From Pontederia crassipes (lineage: Eukaryota > Streptophyta > Magnoliopsida > Commelinales > Pontederiaceae), in NCBI GenBank assembly GCA_030549335.1, contig CM060188.1:12444501-12508500 (forward strand): a stretch of DNA of 64,000 bases. The letters are read 5' to 3'. Of the stretch, positions 1-13,242 are shown piece after piece (positions within the stretch are counted from its first letter, which is position 1; every line of letters begins with the position of its first letter). The translations under genes were made by a program, and so were the position numbers. The notes beneath the pieces are model-generated. The model worked only from the letters and a program-made list of their open reading frames with translations. It made no database searches and was not told the origin of the DNA.

Positions 1-3000
1 CAGACATACATATTTTCGTGGGTTGGAAAATCATCACATGCGCTTTTAATTAGAGTATTTACCTTCTGATCAACAAATGGTTAGTTATTTAGGAATTTAA
101 GTAGTTATGAATTTTTTCAATTACAAAACCACTATAATAAGAAAGGAATAAGTTATTCAGGAATATAATAAGCCACATTATTTATTTCCATTACACATGT
201 AGTCCATTATATATATTTCCCATGCCAATTAATGTGCAATATGCCAAGCATTCTCTCATGCCCCAAGTTTCCTTATGCTCATGGTGTCATCTATAATTCT
301 CATACACTAATTACTCCGAAGGAGCGTCCATATAACAATATAAGCATGGATATTATGCTCGAGTGCTTTTTTTTTTTTGCTTGAGTGCATATATTTTCAC
401 ATGCAATGGCTTGGGGTCTTTTATTCTTTCCTCATTAGCGCTCGTGTGCTATGTATCTCTTTTCGGTAACAGCGTTGTTCAAACATCCTAAGTGAAGAAT
501 AACATGCATGGGTCACGTCGGCGAGCGACACAGCATGCATGAACGCCAGCTTGAGTCAAAGCATTTCAGACCCTTGAGGGCTAGCGCACGACGGGGACGT
601 GAGGGATGGCCGCGAGCTGAGACCTGAGGGGTCAGCTGCCCCTTCTCGAATTATAAAAGATTAGGTTTTATTGTTAAGGTAAATGTCAAAATTGCATCTG
701 TACAAAATATTTTAAAAGAACACGACTAATAATTTATACATTGTATAGTAAGTATTTATAAATTAACTCTATCTTTCTCTCTCTCTGTATATAGTATTTA
801 CTTCCTCTTATGTGTAATGAGAATTTACTATTAACATCTTTCATAATCAACCTCCTCCGGTAAAGAAGCAGAAGAATGCTCTTCCTCCTATTATATTTAT
901 CCTTTTTGTTTTTTATTTAAGAAATCTCTCAATTTTAAATGGTTTTTGTACTTTCATAACCAACCTCCTCCCATGAAGATAATTATAATTATAGCAAATT
1001 CAACAATGACAAAAGTATTATAGATGCATTTGCATACACTATTTATAATTATATAAAGACAGAGAATTTTATGGTAATTTCACTTATAGCCAAACTCTAT
1101 AATTTTAAAAAGCTTCTTATTCTTTTAAAGTTATAGTTGTTAATAAGAAAAATATTAAATTCATATTGCTAATAAGTAAGATATTTTTAATACTTAATAT
1201 GTATATTCAAGGAGGATAATAGAAAAATTTATTAAAATTATTTTTCAATCGCGCTTGGTATTCACTAGTTTATTTATAACCAAGGGAAATGGATGGTGGC
1301 AGGGGGTGAATGGAATCATACATGTACTGTTGTCTTCCAATTTGGTTTATTAATGCACATTGGCCTTTAGATGCTAATCCATATATTCAGGTGATTATTA
1401 ATTTACTTGTAATCCAGTTTTAGTTGGGATTATAATGGTTTGAAAGAACTTGGTACTTGGTAGGTAATGCTTAAGATGGAGAAAGGTTTAACTCCAGTAA
1501 TTATTGATTTTACATTAAGGTTCATGATAACATGGACTTCTACTTTTGTTTGTCTTCCAGAGTTTATAATTTGATGGAAATAGTAAAAACGTTACCATTT
1601 AATAATTTTTTTCAAACCGTTTGAATAGAAAATTATTAAAATCGAAATATAAGTAAGCTCATTTATAAACTGACCAGACTAACTAGCTAGTAAATACGAT
1701 TTATTTGTTCGAAGTTACAAGTATTCGACTAATTTAATATCTGAGAACGAGAGTGAAAAGATAAATTATTATTAAAGTAACCACTTACACTTTATTAATT
1801 AGCTTTACTAATCAAATTGAATTTGGGTATATGTATTATATGAATTGTTATGTTGGGAACATCACGTGTAACTTAGTGGTGGGATCTACGTTTAAATTAT
1901 GATCAATTTCTAAATGAAAAATAGGTCTTGTTACATTAATGTAAACATTGTGATTTATGACAGACTCACGGGTTCTAAAATTCCATGGTAAGTTGCCTTT
2001 TTAAAAATGTTTTATTTGGATACAATTTTATGGATTCTTAGTAGTGTTCGATTACAATGTATAACGAATAGAGTAGTTAAAAAATGAAGATGGCACAACT
2101 ATTATATTAAATGGTATAATAGTGTAATATTATGATAAATAAAATATATGCATACTTAATAAACTAAAAGGAAAGCGAAAATTAACAATAAAAATAAACC
2201 ATATCAAAATAAGAAAAAATTGTCGAATTGGAAGAAAAGGCATATTTTTAAAATAAATATATATAAATAAGAAATAAATATGAAATATAAAATAATATAT
2301 TTTTAACAAAAATCAGCAAGATTCACCTAAACAATATTTACTTTAAATTATAAACATCCCTATTTTTTTTCTTACATAAATGCGAAAAAAAATGAAAGGA
2401 GCTCACTACGTAATATGTTGCATTATATCCATTTTAGCCCTTTTCTTTATTTTAGAGTGAGCCCAAAACTATGATTTTATATTTTCTCTCCAATATTTTA
2501 AAATCTAACATCATATAATAACGATGGAAGAAATAATTTTTGTCGACGATAATCCTATTTTTCATGAATAATTTTTATGTATTATGGGTCGTCAAGTAAG
2601 CTGTGAAAGTGATAAGGATAGGATCAGTTTCTAGATAAAAAGAACATTCATTATTTTTTATAATTGATTATTTAATTTATAAAAACTATTTTAAAGAAGA
2701 GAAATCAATTTTATCGGATGATTTTTTTTACAGTCATATTTTAATAAAATAATACAACAACAACAAAACATTATCTCAGTAGGTAGGGTCGGCTACATAG
2801 ATCATACGACGTCATTTCGCTCTTTTAATATAATAATATTTACAAAAATATATAATAAATCAAACTTAATATAGCACAGTTAATTTTATAGTTAAATATA
2901 TAATACAGTAGTAAAATTATTAAATTAGAGTTTCATAATGGGTTAACAACATATAAAATTATATTTAAAATTATTATATCAATAATAAAAAATATTAATT

Positions 3001-3700
3001 ATGAATTAATTATTTAAATAAAAATAATAAAAAAATGAGTTTCACCAAACCTTTACATTTTTTTTCGAATGAGGTACTAATTTGAGGGGATTAATTTTGA
3101 TCTATTAAAAAATCGTCTATTCCATCCCTGTTTTTCAGTTTTTTTCTATTGGAGTTTTTTGGATAATATTTTTTAATTACACCAAAAGAGTTCTCGAAGA
3201 TTCCTGATTGTTAGAAGTAAAGCTCCGGAGACGATTTTCTGAAATTACGATTTAATGATTCTTCATAAAAGTTAATCAAATTTTGTTTAAAATGAACCGG
3301 CATTAATCATATCACAGACTATATATATATATATATATATGTTTAATTTTTTTCATATATATTTGAATTAAAGTATCATTGATGATAAAAAGTAATTCAA
3401 ATTATCAACAAAAATTATACATATTATTTCAAGTATTTTATAAGTTTTTGAACATTTAACCTTCATGATAAATAAGATTATTTTTTATAATTTATTATGC
3501 TGTAAAACTATTTTGTAGGGTTCAAATTATTGCTAAAGAAAATATCGTTTGACGCGCGAAGGCACGATAATTTTAACAATATTATTACTTTGAGCACTAT
3601 AATTTTGTTTTGTTACTTTGATTTAAAATATTATTTTTTTAATATTTTTTTAACTATATATAGAATATATAATTATATCTGAAAAAAATTAAGACAACAT
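1..3700. other. AT-rich intergenic region
   Basis: No reading frame, RNA gene or conserved protein motif is visible on either strand. The stretch is strongly AT-rich with many short A/T runs and a small (AT)n tract near 3,320-3,341. The only recognisable piece is a retroposon tail at 2,755-2,820, listed separately. The distal part probably includes the upstream regulatory region of the MYB gene that follows. Confidence 0.6.
2755..2820 (-). mobile_element. 3' tail of a non-LTR retroposon (RTE/SINE-like)
   Basis: Read on the minus strand, a GTAGCCGACCCTACCTACTG-like segment runs into a short TTG-repeat tail (CAACAACAACAA on the plus strand at 2,755-2,766). A GTAGCCGACCCC box followed by (TTG)n is what I recall as the 3' end of plant RTE-type LINEs and the SINEs that share it. 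Only the last 65 or so bases are recognisable, so this is a 5'-truncated, old copy. The family is assigned from memory of the motif, not from a search. Confidence 0.5.
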
Positions 3701-3740
3701 AAATAAAAAATGGAGTGGTCTCACCACTGCGCTGTGATTT

Positions 3741-3748
3741 TATATAAA
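3741..3748 (+). promoter_or_regulatory. TATA box of the MYB gene
   Basis: TATATAAA lies immediately upstream of a pyrimidine-rich, CT-rich leader and about 860 bp before the MYB start codon. Transcription would be expected near 3,770-3,780. The leader from there to 4,603 is C/T-rich, as is usual for plant 5' UTRs, and may contain an unresolved intron. Confidence 0.5.
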
Positions 3749-4603
3749 GAAACAAGGGGAAGAGGAGCCTTTGAGCACCCATTTGGGTCGAGTGGCCTCC
3801 ACCAAAAAGCCAATCAGATTCCCACGCAGCTCTTCTTTCTCTCTCCTCGCTCTCCTTCTCCTCCTCCCTCCTCCTCCTCCACGTCTGCTTGCTTCAGATC
3901 TCCAACTACATCTGCTGCTGCAGGAGAACAACCAGCAGGAGGAACAGGGGAAGGAATAGAATCAAGGCATATTAATCCACTTGGGCGGAAAGAGCAAAAG
4001 GAAAGAAGGGGATAATAGAGAGATGGATTGGTAGATCCATCCCCCCTTCTTCTCCTTCTGGTTCCTCCTCCTTTCTCTCTCCTCTGTTCCCAGCTGTGCT
4101 TACAATTCGGTGCGTCTTTTTTACCGTCCCCCTGCTTCCACGCCGCGTCACCTTCTCTTGCTTTTCTCCTATCGATGTTGGATTGGCATCTGCTGTCTGC
4201 CTGCAGGCGACTGGAGCTGCCGTCTTGACTTGCCACACTGCAAAGGCGCAAGCTTGCAGGCTTCCGATCATTTCATAGTTCGATTGGTTCCTTTACTGGT
4301 GTGTCTACTGCGATTGTTGTTCTATCATAAGCTTTCTCGTGTCGTTTCTATTGCTCTTTCTTCAATTCCTCCTCCCTCAAGTGGTTGACTCGCTTCAAGA
4401 CGAGCCTGCGTTCTCTCGCGTTCAATTCTTTTGCTCTTGATTCTTTCCTCTGGAGCTGACAATTTCTCGAGCATTTGCTTCGCTGTATTCGTCCTATTCT
4501 CTCTCTCTCTCTCTAGAATTCTTACAATCAAATTTTAGCCATAAAGATTCCATCTTGAGATTGCGGGAATCGCTGGTTAGGAGGGAGCTGAACCAAAATC
4601 CAG

Positions 4604-5774
4604 ATGATGACGAGGTCGTGGATGGACGTCCTTCCGCCTGCAACGCCCTCCTCCTGTTATCCGGGCTCAAACTGGCTCTTTGGCCAGAGAATGAGCGGGA
4701 GCGGAACCTGGACTCACGAGGAGAACAAGAGATTCGAGGACGCGCTTGCCAGGTACGACAGGGATACCCCTGAGCGCTGGGGGCAGGTGGCAGCCATGAT
4801 CCCTGGGAAGACGGTGGACGACGTGGTGAGCCATTACAACGAGCTGTTGGACGACGTAACCGAGATCGAAGCCGGCCGGATTCCGTGCCCTGGTTACGGC
4901 CCGTCCTCTTTTACGTTGGACTGGGACAGCAGCTACAGTCTCGACGGCTTCAAGCAAGCATACTGCATAGGGGGGAAGGGAAGATCCGGTGGCAGAGCGG
5001 ATCAGGAAAGGAAGAAAGGAGTCCCATGGACTGAGGAGGAGCATAAGTAAGCTGTTTTTAACTGTGCTTTTCTCCTTAATTGGAATTATGCCAATGATCT
5101 CTGGAATACTAACCATTTCTAAAAAAGTAGGGGGGCATATCATATGTAAAATTCAGTAAACTCTAACATGACACCTGAACTACTTACCAGCAAAACTTGA
5201 TCCTCACCGTGTGATCCTTTGATATCAGTTGCATTAGTGCATTTGTTCATAATTGTTGTCAAAGATGTCGTTAGTGATGATACTTCCTTTTCTCTTTGCC
5301 CATTGCAGATTGTTTTTGCTTGGTTTACAGAAATATGGTAAAGGGGATTGGAGGAACATATCTAGAAATTATGTCACCACCAGGACTCCTACTCAAGTGG
5401 CCAGTCATGCTCAAAAGTACTTCATTAGGCTCAACTCAGGGGGTAAAGATAAGAGGAGGTCCAGCATACATGACATTACTACTGCCAACTTGCCAGATGG
5501 TAGACCTCTCTCACCATCTCAAGCATCTACAGTTGCCAGTCAATCAACTTCAGCTTCTGCGCCAACATTATCGAGCCAGTTTCCATTGCTGGCTGATTCG
5601 AACAAATCTGGTGATGTAGCTAGCATGTTTAAGGTGACTGCACACAGTGCATTCATGTCAGGTCAATTTGGAATTTCTCCGTACAGGATGAAACTGCAAA
5701 CTCAGAATTCACAGAATGACACTCTCAATGATACACTGGCACATGATGCTAATTTGCTATTTCAAGTGCAATGA
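4604..5774 (+). CDS. DIVARICATA-like two-repeat (SHAQKYF) MYB transcription factor
   Basis: Two exons are read: 4,604-5,046 and 5,309-5,774, with a 262-bp GT-AG intron (GTAAGC donor, TTGCAG acceptor), giving 302 aa. Repeat 1 is a SANT-type domain at about residues 34-85, starting [15 protein letters not shown] with W36, W59 and the PGKTVDDV turn. Repeat 2 is at about 138-188, starting [14 protein letters not shown] and ending in VASHAQKYF (SHAQKYF at 180-186). This arrangement defines the DIVARICATA/I-box-binding group of nuclear DNA-binding factors; in snapdragon, DIV specifies ventral petal identity and competes with RADIALIS. The intron splits repeat 2 right after HK, the position expected for the family. 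The start chosen is the first of two tandem ATGs; internal Met30 is possible. The C-terminus is Ser/Thr/Gln-rich, without a recognisable domain. Confidence 0.93.
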
Positions 5775-8622
5775 GGGTCAGCTGTGATTGATGAATTGCT
5801 ACAAAAAATAGCACCGTGAATTGTGCCTTGTTTGTAGACTTGAAACTTTATAGAGAAGACTGCTTGCATTTCTCAGACCGCAATCTTATAAACTCTAAGA
5901 TTAGAGGGAACATTTAGAATGCACAAATACCTGGACACTTGATCTGGGAGTGTCCACTCTTTCTCTGTGTCTTGAATATAATCTTTATAGTGAATTTCAT
6001 TGTGTCGTGTTTGTAAAGTATGCCATTTATAATTTATAGTATGATACTCAAGGATATTGTTGCAGCAAGGCATTACATGATGGAATTCATATCTCAATAT
6101 CTGAATATCTCAAGTGACACTGTGATCTAATGCATTTTCCCTCTAAATGCTTAGTCAACTTCTGCTTATTTTCTAATGCTTCTCAGGCATGGTCTCTCTA
6201 TTTACCTCAAATTAGGGCGGAGGTTGAAACCATGGATGTGTCATTTTCAAATCGTTAATGGAGCAGAGGCCACAGTAGAACCCCCCATTATTCCTTTCTC
6301 CACAGTGCCCCCCATTCTTTCAGGTGTTATGACATGTTGAACTTGTTATTACAGTAGTCCTTTTTGTTCTCGACATCTTGTACTTGAATTTTCTGGTATC
6401 TTCTGTGTTTCTTTTCCATTTCCAAGTAAGAATTCTCGGGGGAAAAGTGTAACTCAGATGTTTCACCTTTTGGACTCTGAACTAAATGTGACAAGGCACA
6501 TTTTTGTGATAAAATTTGTGTGAGGTGGTCAGTAATAACTTTGAATGATTAATGTATCTCAAGGGTAATTAATATAGACATAGACTTGAATCATTTGATG
6601 TTGTTGCAATGGTTACCGTCCATATTTATCAATCTGAGATGCCTGATTCATAGATCATTTCATTGTTCTATCTATCTGGCGCTTGTTGTTATTCCATTTC
6701 TGTAAAATTGTTTGGTCTGGAAATGAAATTAGCGAGCTTTATATTGCAAGTGCCATATAGTTTGTTGTTGTGGGGTTTGGCCACTTAACTAGTTGGAGCT
6801 GAGCTTGCATTCCATTAATTGCTGGGCGGCATCTCGTGCAGCTTCATTATCTCTCCCATTTATTTCTTCACTCGTTCACATTGTAGAAACCACTAAAAAA
6901 ATATGGATGACTAAAAAATCTCAACTCATATTTTCTGATTTCTATCTCAATTTATTATCTATTAGAATACAAGTCTTCCAAGAAATTGAAAGAAAAAAAA
7001 AAAGAAAGTTTCAATCTTTTCGCACTTTTTTTTTTCCTGTTCCTTTTTTAGGTCCGGCCAAGTGCATGCAAAGTGGTCGTCATAGTGGAGCGACTATTGC
7101 ATAAAGGTGTTATATACATTCTTCTTTATCTAGTATCTTCAAATTACAAGAAAATTTTCCGATGCTAATTTGCAGGATACTGATTCAGCAAAAGACAACT
7201 CCTACACAGATGTCCATAACAGGAAAGAACAACTATGTAATGAGACTTCAATACTCAACCTTTTGTTTACTCCCTAATTAATTCTGCTTCTGAAGCACTT
7301 GCTAATTTGCTATGAGTGTCATCTCTCTCTCTCTCTCTCTCGGTGGCTGTGGCTGTTGCCACATGATAGTTGGCAAGTTAATGATGTTATGGCTGCAGCT
7401 ATCAGCTGTCCTTCAGTGTGGAGCCAAGTCGTCACTGGCTAATAGGGCCCTGCAGGACGTCCATAAAATGAAAAGAAGATTCAAGCCAAAGAATGGCGAA
7501 GTGGCAAAGGAGGAGGTGGCACCGTGAGCTGCATTCTTTTGGCAGGTAAGTGACAAAAACTGACCACTTTTCCTTTGGCATGATGCTGCAACTTTTTTGT
7601 GCAAGTTGTGTTTTGCGAAAAGAATTATAAAGGTCTCACGAAGAATAGACATGTAAAAGGTGAGGTGAGGAGGCCTCTATTCCACTTTTCTCTTTTAATA
7701 TTGAGAGTTCAGGTCCAATTAATCAAAATATTTCTTAAAACTTATAGTAATTAAGATTTTTAATTGTATTAGTCTACTTAAGAGATAGGTTGTCAATTGA
7801 AACATATTCATCATATCCCTTTAGCCTCCAACTGGTTTTTTTCATCCACATATATATTTTTTTCTTTTCTTTTACTTATTTTCACTGTAGGATCTTATTT
7901 GCATCACAACTAACGCATTAGATGATCATATATAAATAGATAGGCTTTCCTAGAAATTTTATGTATATTGCAACAAACTGAAAACAATAGATATGGTTAG
8001 AAGTGCATCAGGACTTAATTCTGATTTGAAATCAATTTGATAGTTCACAGTAGAGATTGATCAAAATTTTAGACTAATATACATTATCGATAACTGCCCA
8101 ATACACTTCTTGTGCAAGAGGGCGTGTAATATACGACATAAGTACACTCATGGGTTTGTGCCACAAGATATTCATTCACACAGATAGGCTAATAATCTTG
8201 CACTCCAATATTTTTTTTAAAAGAAAGATGCTATTTAATTAACTGAGAGAGTCAAAATACAGATAGCGATGAATAATTGTGTATAGTAGTTGAATACTTG
8301 AATACTCCTACAATAATTGTATTTGGGACACTTATCAAGACAAATGTATTTAACATTACATTCTAGTTCAGATCAAATTGAGTTTTAGGGGATTAGATTC
8401 ACGAAGGCCAACATTTAGAAAAGAAAAAAAAAATGAGTTAAGCACCATATCCTTAGTTGCACAATGCTTGTGGGGGATCTCGAAGGATAACACACACTTA
8501 AGTCTTTAAAGTTTAGACGTACCACCAGCAGTTGGTTTGGGAGCCAGTGGCGAGCAAAGATGAGACGATACATCGCTCCAAGAGAAATCAACTCCTCGTT
8601 CCTCACAACCACATTGCAAATA
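5775..8622. other. MYB 3' UTR followed by intergenic DNA
   Basis: The first few hundred bases after the MYB stop are presumably its 3' UTR. Beyond that I see no gene. Short reading frames at 6,793-7,104 and 7,312-7,527 have low-complexity or T-rich translations and no homology I recognise. A (CT)n run lies at about 7,321-7,341. Confidence 0.5.
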
Positions 8623-9291
8623 GGTTCTCTTTGGTAATATTAACGGTTAGATAAGCCGAGAACGATTTAATAATGGATAGTGATTTAATCAACAGATAGT
8701 GGATAGCGAATAATAATTAACAATTAGAAATTTTAACAAATAAATATTTGATAAATTTAACGTTAGAATTAGTTGATGAATATAAAATGACATAATTAAA
8801 TATATGATAAATTATTCAATTCAAGCATTATACGAATTTTATTATAATACAATAAAAAAATTATGTATATCTCAATTAAATAAAATAAAATCACACAACT
8901 ATTTTTTTATTAAAATATATAAAATTTATATTAAAAATAATTTTATATAGTGCACTCATGATATAAAAATTAATTTTTTATTCATTGTTAACATATAAAT
9001 AACTTGCAATTAATTAAGCATGAATATAAAAAAATATATAGTTAAATGTTGCTAAAATAAAAATGAAAAATTAATAAGACAAATTCAGAAAAAAATAATG
9101 CATTTGATTAAGGGTAAAAAAAATTATAAGCCATTAACATCTAAACTCTAAACGCTAATAAAAATAGTTTTTCAATATTTTCATACGAAACGCCAAATAC
9201 TACTTAATTTTATCAATTATTAAATAAAAAATAATATTTAAATTATTAAATGCTATTTGAAACACTAATTTTAGTATTACCAAACAGAGCC
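8623..9291 (+). mobile_element. Tourist/PIF-Harbinger-like MITE, copy 1
   Basis: A 669-bp AT-rich element. Its ends are imperfect terminal inverted repeats: GGTTCTCTTTGGTAATATTA at the left, and GGCTCTGTTTGGTAATACTA when the right end is read in reverse. It has no coding capacity. It aligns along its length with the element at 25,116-26,110, including a shared interior block TTGATAAATTTAACGTTAGAA / TTGATAAATTTAACAGTGAA. The base triplet after the right end is TTA and that before the left end is ATA. This is consistent with a decayed 3-bp TTA/TAA target duplication, the Tourist hallmark; copy 2 shows a clean TAA. Confidence 0.6.
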
Positions 9292-10860
9292 TTAGATGGT
9301 TGACTTTGAAACAATGGCTTTCTTATCTTTTCAAATGTTTGGGATTATTATTTTTTAGTGTAAAAAAAGTTTAAATTGACAAAATTCATATAGTGACAAA
9401 ATTTAACATGAATTGGCCCTATTTTTGAGTTAGGATTAATTCATTAAACCTCTTTCAAACTATAGCAATTTTTCGAGTGATACTAATATATGAATTTAGC
9501 ATAGAACGTCTCTAAATTATTCATGATTTTTTAAATTTATCTGTCTAATTCTATTAACTTTTTAATTTTTTCATATTTATGAAAAGACTAAATTAACCTT
9601 CCAAAAGTTATCTTCTTTTTTATTTTTTTTAAAAATAAAATAATATATATTATAAAAAATATTAAAAAAGGAGGCATTTAGTTTTTTTTCTTATTTATTA
9701 TTATTTTCTTATTATTTTTAAAAAAGAAGACAATTGGAAGAAGGGCAATTTAGCCTTTTTCATAAATAGAAAAAATAAAAAAATAGAAAAGTTACCTAAT
9801 CAGATGGATGGACTAAAGCGGGAATCACGATATAATTTAAAAACGCAAATAAGTTCATATATTAGGATTTGATGCGAAAAATCATTATAGTTCATGAGAG
9901 ATTTAAAAAATTAATCCCAAAAAATAATCATATACCTTAAAATTCATATTTGTTGTTTTACTATGTAAAATATTATTTTAAATAGAGACATGAATAAATA
10001 AATTATAAAATATCATACATTTCAATTTTATTTGTATATAAAAAGTTATTCGTACATATTAAAATGACACGTGTATGAAAAGATAAAATCTAATTTTATA
10101 TATTATACTTTAACTTAATATTTGACTATAATTTTATTGATTTGGGTTGAGATATGAATAGATGACTTGTAGATAATTCTATTAATATTTTTTATAGAAT
10201 CAAGCATTACCTTATTCAGATATTTATACAAAAAAATATACAAAACAGTGAAAGCCTATGGAATTTTTAAAATTTAATATATACATTAAATTTTATATTA
10301 ACATTTGATCACGTGAGAAATAAATTTAAAAGCTATAGATAAAACTTTTATTTTCAATAAATATTTTTATACATCAATTCATCCTAGCATTTGTGTCAAA
10401 TGTTCCAACAACACAACTCCCTCGAAGCCTTATAATTCACGATTCCAACAGGTAACTTATTCATTGCCGGTGTGCTATCATATGATCTGAACTCTGTTCA
10501 CGGAAGTTTGGGTGTTTATGGGTTGACTACAGAGTCTTCATTTATCATTGACAGATATGATATGATGATTAATATTAAATTAGTTGAGTTCGATAATAAG
10601 TTAGATCTTTTAATTTGTGATGAGTTCATTCAATAATGTCGTGCGAATTGAATAATTGACGTCGCTTCCTCAAAATCGGCGGCTGAAGAGATCAATCTTC
10701 ACCGAATCATTGGCTAATTCGAAACGAAATCAGGACACTTGGCATCTCATGCAAACTTGCAATAATATTATTTCCAGGCGCGGTCAACATGGCGTGTATT
10801 TTTTTCTATTGACAAAAATTCTAAGACAGTAGGATTTTAATGTTCTCAGTCATGTTACTT
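9292..10860. other. AT-rich intergenic region
   Basis: No gene or recognisable repeat boundary is visible. The sequence is dominated by A/T homopolymers and short ATTA-type words. Confidence 0.5.
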
Positions 10861-11050
10861 AGGTCATGTTTGGCAAAATTAGAGGCTCGATTACATAATA
10901 GTGATTCGAGTAGAGTATAATGATTAGCTATTAGCAAATAATTGATAATAATTTATTTATAAATTTAATAAAAATTATTTGATAAATATAGCGATTAAAT
11001 TAGTATATTATATACAATGATAAAAATGGACATAAGATATAATTTATGAT
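10861..11050 (+). mobile_element. Tourist-like MITE, copy 3 (truncated)
   Basis: It starts AGGTCATGTTTGGCAAAATT and then follows the left half of the MITEs at 8,623 and 25,116. Shared words include AGTGATT, GATTAGC, AATTTAATA and TTTGATAAATATAGCGATTAA. The right end is not found, so only about 190 bp survive. Confidence 0.4.
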
Positions 11051-11289
11051 CGTTCTTATGCACATTATATTTGTAATGATTTATGATCTTCCCTACTTAA
11101 TATCCTACCTTTTGTACGTGCCAAATATTGTCTTAACCCAATTAAAACTTTAATTTGAAAAAAAGAATCCATGTCATTAGTACATTAAGCATAATGTACA
11201 TCATACTCACTGGCATAATTTAAGACAAATGGGGGAAAGAAAAAGAAGTAGCAACTTAAAAAGATAAATGGGAAAAAATTGAATTAGAA

Positions 11290-12830
11290 CTAAAGTTGTA
11301 ATTCCGACAAAAAAAAAAACTTAAAAGTTGCCAATTTATTTTCATACTTTTTTCTCCCCTTCTGATGTTTCCAATGACCCAATGATGGAGCAAATGAGTT
11401 TACTGACTTACCGAGGATGGTTTCCATTTCAGTCATTCTAAAACCACATCCAAGTGGAAATAGCGGATGATGCGTTCTGATGTTTGACCTCCTGACCTCC
11501 ATTGGCAATTGATCAACAAACCTGAACCATGTAACTGGAGGTACGACTTCGAAGCAGTCGTTGCAAATAGCATATCAGCAGCTCCTTCTCCCTCAGTTCC
11601 AATAATCAGGACTTCAACTTTCTTCATGTTGAGAATAAAACACCAAGGATCAATGAACAATGAAAACAACGAAAAAAAATAAACACAGAGATTTAACGTG
11701 GTAAAACTCTTTTGATCAATGTAAACAAAAGAGAAATATCCACAGACAAAGGAAGCCGCCGCCAAAAGAATTTTTATTACGAGCTTGGACCTAACGGCCC
11801 AAGTCCTCCGTTTCCGTCACAGATTCTCATTTTTCCTTCTTTCTTATCTTTTTTCTTTCATAATTTTAGATACATGGTACATAATTCAAGGCACATCAAC
11901 GCTTCAGAACTATTCCTCCATCCCAACTTTGATCATCGGATCAATGACTTTAATCGAGATTGCGATGAATCAAACCAATCGAGGCATAGCTTCAATGGAG
12001 AGATGTTTAGTACATATGAGTATACGATGCAAACAAATTTAGAACAACTGTGGGATTTGCCAGTATTGTTAACTAAAACAGTGTTGCTAATGTAGACAAG
12101 TTTACTATGAGACATTGCCAACCTGTGGTTCTTCCACTTTCGTGGTTTTCTCCACACCCTTGACATCTTTTTAATAGACAGATTCGCGGTTTCCTGAGAA
12201 GAACTATCATTCGAAGATATCTAAAGATGTGAAATCATATCGATAACAATTCTTTTGCCAGAGGAATTGTGCAGTATCAAAAATATTTTATAACGACAAG
12301 AAATGTCAAATCTTCCAGAAACTATTCATAATCTGAAGAGCTCCCATAAGTAACTGAATCAGTAATGCGATGGCGATAATATGATCTCTGTGGTTCACAT
12401 GACCCATCAATTCCTTCCCAGTCTGAAGACTACAGAGCCTTGGAGTTTAACAAAAGATTTGAGATCACTGTCAATATCTAAATGTTTCCCAGAGACATGG
12501 CAGTAAACTTTCTTAGTAGTCAGAAAATTTGTCTAAACAATTTTGCTGCAGAAAGACGAAGGCATGCATAGAAATTAACATGTACTCATGCATATGCATA
12601 ATCATTTAAGCTTCAGTTCCTTGGGGTTTTCTAAGCAGGTAATGGGAATAAATGTGGTAACCTTGGAGCCGAGTTTGCCATCGGATTTCTTGTTAAAAGG
12701 AAACAATTTACATGCAAAATGTGCACCATTCCGGGTTGAATATCATGCCCAAAAACAGTAGATACTCGGCGTTCCAGGCAATCGGGATAAGGCTTCATAT
12801 GGATCCTCTCCGTCATTTTAAAGAGAAGTG
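11290..12830 (-). pseudogene. Unrecognised gene-like remnant (minus strand)
   Basis: Several minus-strand blocks read like ordinary protein but never as one continuous gene. In minus-strand order they are: about 12,640-12,810 (containing FACKLFPFNKKSDGKLGSK), about 12,450-12,530 (KKVYCHVSGKHLDIDSDLKS), 12,340-12,432 (contains DWEGIDGSCEPQRSYYRHR, ending TYGSSSDYE and a stop), about 12,150-12,230 (SSQETANLSIKKMS), and 11,400-11,620 (LIIGTEGEGAADMLFAT, then FEVVPPVTWFRFVDQLPME in another frame). Several blocks are bounded by plausible AG/GT splice signals. I do not recognise the family, and the frames are interrupted. It could be a decayed multi-exon host gene or an expressed gene whose exons I cannot connect. 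An LTR-like end sits within it at 11,627. Confidence 0.3.
11627..11709 (-). mobile_element. Possible LTR-retrotransposon terminus (fossil)
   Basis: On the minus strand a U5-like stretch (ACGTTAAATCTCTGTGTTTA) is followed by a segment ending in CTCAACA, the TG...CA ending typical of LTRs. The same AACC/ACGTnAATCTCnGTGT theme occurs in the solo LTR at 52,583. The other end of the LTR was not found, so this is at best a partial, old copy. Ty1/copia is the likeliest superfamily. Confidence 0.3.
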
Positions 12831-13242
12831 AAATTTAATAAATAAAGGATATTATGCATTCACGAGTTACTTTTTTCTCTCGGGTTTGAAATGTTTAATG
12901 AATTACGTCATTAACAATAGCCGAAAGCTAAGAATCTTAGCCTCTTTCGGGAGATAAAAAGCAATACAAGGTTAAACTAGGCAGACCCAGAGGCCAAAAC
13001 TTGGAAGAGATTAAGAACGATGGTTGAAAAATATACACAAATGTGTTGAAAGCCTGCCAAAGTAAAAAAAAAATCACTGTGTACATTACCTATGCATGAA
13101 CCCGGCGATGCTTCCGAGTCTAGATTCTAGACATATGAACATGTTTCTCTCAGAAGAGAGGGAAAAATATACAGACATGTTCACCACTCAGCTCTAACTA
13201 GACACTTGATTAGAGGACAAGACTTAGGCGCATAATGTATGC

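Noticed and set aside
6793-7652. Short frames downstream of the MYB gene, including one with a Ser-Leu repeat
   Set aside because: The Ser-Leu repeat is a (CT)n microsatellite; no splice-supported gene could be built.
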